Notes under the pieces: model-generated
What the model saw: only the letters and a program-made list of their open reading frames with translations
Told to the model about the DNA's origin: nothing
Database searches by the model: none
Position numbers and translations under genes: made by a program
Part shown: one piece after another, positions 5,941 through 8,224 of the stretch
Layout: the number at the start of each line of letters is the position of its first letter
Numbering within the stretch: the first letter of the stretch is position 1
NCBI GenBank assembly: GCA_946477505.1
Contig: CAMKYP010000160.1
Location: 1-8,224 of the forward strand
Origin: an uncultured Dechloromonas sp.
GTDB taxonomy: Bacteria; Pseudomonadota; Gammaproteobacteria; Burkholderiales; Rhodocyclaceae
Length of the DNA stretch: 8,224 nucleotides
Direction of reading: 5' to 3'

Positions 5941-7647
5941 CTACATCCTGTCGGTCAGGTCGACGACGCGGGCCAGTTCCTCCAGCGAGGTCACACCATT
6001 CAGGACGCGGTTCAGGCCGTCATCGGCCAAGGTGGTGAAGCCTTGCAGAATCGCACGGCTGCGGATTTCGTGCGTGGTCGCCCGGCGGGCGATCAACTCG
6101 TCGATGCCGGCATCGATGCGCAGCAGTTCCATGATCGCGATGCGACCCCGATAGCCCTGGAAATCGCACCGTTCGCAGCCGGTCGCCCGGAACAGTACGG
6201 GCCGCGGGCCTTCGCCGAGTGGCCCGAGCAGGCGGATTTCATGCGGCTCGGCGTGGTAGGGTGTCTTGCAGTGCTCGCACAGGCGGCGGATCAGGCGTTG
6301 GGCGATGATGCCGATGATGTTGCCGGCCATGATGTCCGGCAGGACGCCGATGTCGAGCAGGCGAGGCACGGCGCCAATGGCCGAGTTGGTGTGCAGGGTC
6401 GTGTATACCTGATGGCCGGTCATCGCCGCGCGGAAGGCCATTTCAGCCGTTTCCGAGTCGCGTACTTCGCCAACCAGGATAACGTCCGGATCCTGGCGCA
6501 TCATCGAGCGGATGCCGTTGGCGAAGTCGAGTTTGGCGGCTTCAGCCACCGATGTTTGTCGCACCATGGCCATCGGGTATTCGACCGGATCCTCGAGGGT
6601 CATGATGTGGATGCCCTCGGCGTTGATGTGATTGAGTACCGAGTACAGCGTCGTTGTCTTGCCGCTACCGGTCGGGCCGGTCACCAGGATGATGCCCTCC
6701 GGTCGGGAGATCATCAGTTTCAACTGGTGCAGGTGTTCCTCGGCCAGGCCGAGTTCTTCGAGCGGCACGATGCCCTTCTGGCGGTCGAGAATGCGCAGGA
6801 CGATATTCTCGCCGTGGATGGTCGGCTGGCTGGCGACGCGGAAGTCGATGGGGCGTCCGGACACGGTCAGGCCGATACGACCATCCTGCGGAGCGCGCAT
6901 TTCGGCGATGTTCATGCCGGACAGCACCTTGATGCGCACCGTCATCGCCGGCCAGTACGATTTATGCAGGGCGCGGATCTGGCGCAGCATGCCGTCGATG
7001 CGGTAGCGGATGCGCAGGAAGTTAGCCTCCGGCTCGAAGTGGATGTCCGAGGCCTCGCGCTTGACGGCGTCGGTCAGGATCGAGTCGATCAGGCGGACCA
7101 CCGGCTGGCTGTATTCGTTGTCGGCGACCGACAGGCTGTGCCAGTCGATTTCGCCGGTTTCAATCTCGTGCAGGATGCCGTCGATGGACAGTTCGTGACC
7201 GTAATACTGGTCGATGGCGTGATCGATTTCGGACTCGCCGGCGAGCAGCGTTTCGATCTCGGTGCCTTCTTCGAGCTGAGCGCGTACCCGGTCGAGGCCG
7301 ACAATGTCGTTGATGTCGGAAATGGCCAGGGCGAGTCGCCGGTTGGGGATGTCGTAGTCGAGCGGTAGCAGGTGGTGGCGCTTGGCAAGATCGCGTGGCA
7401 CCAGCTTGAGCGCCTGGGGGTCGACAACGGCGTGGCGCAGGTCGATGCTCTGTTTGCCGAGGCTTTCCGAGAGCGCCTGGCGCAGCGTGGCCTCGGTCAC
7501 GAAGCCGAGCGATACCAGCAACTTGCCGATCGGCTGGTTCTGCTTCATCTGCTCGAGCAGCGCGATGCGCAACTGGTCTTCCGACAGGATTCCTTCGGAG
7601 ATCAGGATTTGCCCGAGGGGGCGACGCTGGAGTGCGGATGTGCTCAT
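5941..7647 (-). CDS. gspE: GspE/MshE/PilB-type assembly ATPase with MshEN-like N-terminus (568 aa)
   Basis: This hexameric cytoplasmic ATPase powers pilus or pseudopilus assembly. Residues 10-62 hold two tandem 24-residue repeats separated by five residues, the layout of the MshEN c-di-GMP-binding domain (PLGQILISEG ... LLEQ, then PIGKLLVSLG ... LSES). The catalytic core has Walker A GPTGSGKT (324-331), the Asp-box segment LEDPVEY (351-357), Walker B DPDVILVGEVRD (386-397) with E394, and the His box GHQVYTTLHT (411-420). Cys457, Cys460, Cys491 and Cys494 form the zinc tetracysteine site of the GspE/PilB branch. ATG 7647 starts seven bases after the TPR gene; a longer in-frame extension to 7914 is rejected because it runs through the TPR gene and lacks family similarity. 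No clear Shine-Dalgarno is visible, so coupling to the upstream gene is likely. In this gene order MshE is the closest named analogue. The extension ATPase role, rather than PilT-type retraction, follows from the N-terminal domain and zinc site. Confidence 0.96.
   Translation of the reverse strand: MSTSALQRRPLGQILISEGILSEDQLRIALLEQMKQNQPIGKLLVSLGFVTEATLRQALSESLGKQSIDLRHAVVDPQALKLVPRDLAKRHHLLPLDYDIPNRRLALAISDINDIVGLDRVRAQLEEGTEIETLLAGESEIDHAIDQYYGHELSIDGILHEIETGEIDWHSLSVADNEYSQPVVRLIDSILTDAVKREASDIHFEPEANFLRIRYRIDGMLRQIRALHKSYWPAMTVRIKVLSGMNIAEMRAPQDGRIGLTVSGRPIDFRVASQPTIHGENIVLRILDRQKGIVPLEELGLAEEHLHQLKLMISRPEGIILVTGPTGSGKTTTLYSVLNHINAEGIHIMTLEDPVEYPMAMVRQTSVAEAAKLDFANGIRSMMRQDPDVILVGEVRDSETAEMAFRAAMTGHQVYTTLHTNSAIGAVPRLLDIGVLPDIMAGNIIGIIAQRLIRRLCEHCKTPYHAEPHEIRLLGPLGEGPRPVLFRATGCERCDFQGYRGRIAIMELLRIDAGIDELIARRATTHEIRSRAILQGFTTLADDGLNRVLNGVTSLEELARVVDLTDRM
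5946..5949 (-). promoter_or_regulatory. Ribosome binding site AGGA for the platform gene
   Basis: AGGA on the minus strand sits seven bases before ATG 5938, inside the last codons of the ATPase gene. Confidence 0.5.
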
Positions 7648-7654
7648 CGTGGAC

Positions 7655-8224
7655 TCAGCGTACCGGGTCCGGGGCCAGTTCGCCCAGGCGTTTCTCGACT
7701 TTGGCGCGATCGAAGGCTGCCGGCCGGCGTCCCGCCGCTTCGAGCGCCATGCGGTAATGCTGGCCGGCCAGGCGCGGCTGGCGCAGATGATCGAGGCTGA
7801 CCGCCAGATTGAACAGATAGTCCGGGTTGTCGCCGTCGGCGGCGACAGCGTTGAAATATACCTGCTGTGCTTCTGGCCAGCGGCTTTGGCGAGCGTAGAG
7901 GTTGCCCAGTGCAAAATTCAGCGCGGCGGACTCAGGTTGGGCCGAAAGCAGGCTTTTCAGGCGGCTTTCGGTGTTCTGCGGGTCCATCTCCGATGCACTG
8001 CCGCCCAGTATCGCGGCTTGTGTAGCCGGATCGCTGGGGTTGGCAACCCATGCGCGCTGGCGGAGAGCTTCGGCATCGGCCAGCCGTCCCTGGCGCTGGG
8101 CAATGGCGACCAAGGCCAGCAAGGCATCGGTGTTGTTCGGGTCACGCAGCAGGACCTGCTCGTAATCGCGGCGCGCCGACTCAAGTTCGCTGCGCTGCAG
8201 GCTGGTATGCCCCCGCGACAGGGC
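7655..8224 (-). CDS. TPR-repeat protein, MshN-like (C-terminal 189 aa; 5' end outside window)
   Basis: The frame is open to the right edge and ends with TGA at 7657-7655. It contains several 34-residue tetratricopeptide units. One covers SARRDYEQVLLRDPNNTDAL, with the usual Y, the helix pair and the N/D-P turn; later units hold NPSDPATQAA, LNFALGNLYARQSRWPEAQ and YLFNLAVSLDHLRQP. TPR units act as protein-docking surfaces. In the MSHA locus mshN, a TPR protein with an N-terminal membrane anchor, lies just before mshE, and this gene has the same place. Any anchor would be beyond the window and is not seen. The next start codon is seven bases past the stop. A TTG at 8122 gives an in-frame internal start, but the repeats continue upstream of it, so it is not the real start. 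Confidence 0.85.
   Translation of the reverse strand, partial: ALSRGHTSLQRSELESARRDYEQVLLRDPNNTDALLALVAIAQRQGRLADAEALRQRAWVANPSDPATQAAILGGSASEMDPQNTESRLKSLLSAQPESAALNFALGNLYARQSRWPEAQQVYFNAVAADGDNPDYLFNLAVSLDHLRQPRLAGQHYRMALEAAGRRPAAFDRAKVEKRLGELAPDPVR

Noticed and set aside
6043..7368. A long open frame (441 codons) on the plus strand opposite the ATPase gene
   Set aside because: It lies wholly antisense to an unmistakable GspE gene with all motifs. Its composition (rich in Asp, Gly, Val, Ala, Arg) is that of a GC-rich mirror frame, and no family is recognisable.
7648..7914. N-terminal extension of the ATPase up to 7914
   Set aside because: The extra 89 codons overlap the TPR gene in another frame, are rich in Ser, Arg and Trp without family similarity, and the MshEN-like domain begins just after the ATG at 7647.
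1..8224. CRISPR arrays, tRNA or rRNA genes, transposases, attachment sites
   Set aside because: No regular direct repeats, no tRNA or rRNA-like sequence and no transposase or integrase frame were seen; the window is almost fully occupied by one operon.

Overview
The window is a compact minus-strand gene cluster of about 60% GC from a proteobacterium. The protein style (a betaproteobacterial type GspE, a fused PilM/PilN-like protein, pilins with an LPCPDT motif) points to Betaproteobacteria, possibly Rhodocyclales or a relative. The taxon is inferred from family resemblance, not from a search.

Reading right to left in the direction of transcription, the order is: a TPR-protein 3' end (8224-7655), a GspE/MshE-type assembly ATPase (7647-5941), a GspF/PilC-type platform protein (5938-4739), a 499-residue actin-like plus transmembrane plus periplasmic protein resembling PilM fused to PilN (GspL-like layout, 4742-3243), a PilO/GspM-like protein (3246-2644), a small exported MshK/PilP-like protein (2641-2279), a prepilin-like protein lacking Glu5 (2282-1347), and a second prepilin with a canonical leader (1371-649). 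These eight genes are spaced by -25 to +7 bases, with several ATGA/GTGA stop-start overlaps, so they form one translationally coupled operon. After a 90-base gap, the first 186 codons of a multi-pass membrane protein run off the left edge. That protein resembles the membrane sensor half of class III adenylate/guanylate cyclases.

Together the operon encodes the inner-membrane motor and alignment platform plus two minor (pseudo)pilins of a type IV pilus or type II secretion-like machine. The order TPR-ATPase-platform matches mshN-mshE-mshG of the MSHA pilus locus, while the fused PilM-PilN resembles GspL. No secretin, MshM/ExeA-type ATPase, prepilin peptidase or obvious major pilin is visible; these presumably lie upstream of the right edge or elsewhere.

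The most notable points are: (1) a shared soluble module with a DxDxDG-type putative metal-binding loop in both pilins, partly duplicated inside the larger one; (2) a lower-GC pilin pair inside a GC-rich operon; (3) a MshEN-like c-di-GMP motif in the ATPase with key positions changed; (4) an eight-base C tract in the GspM-like gene; and (5) a cyclase-like membrane protein directly downstream. The system belongs to known families; I see no evidence of a wholly new one.
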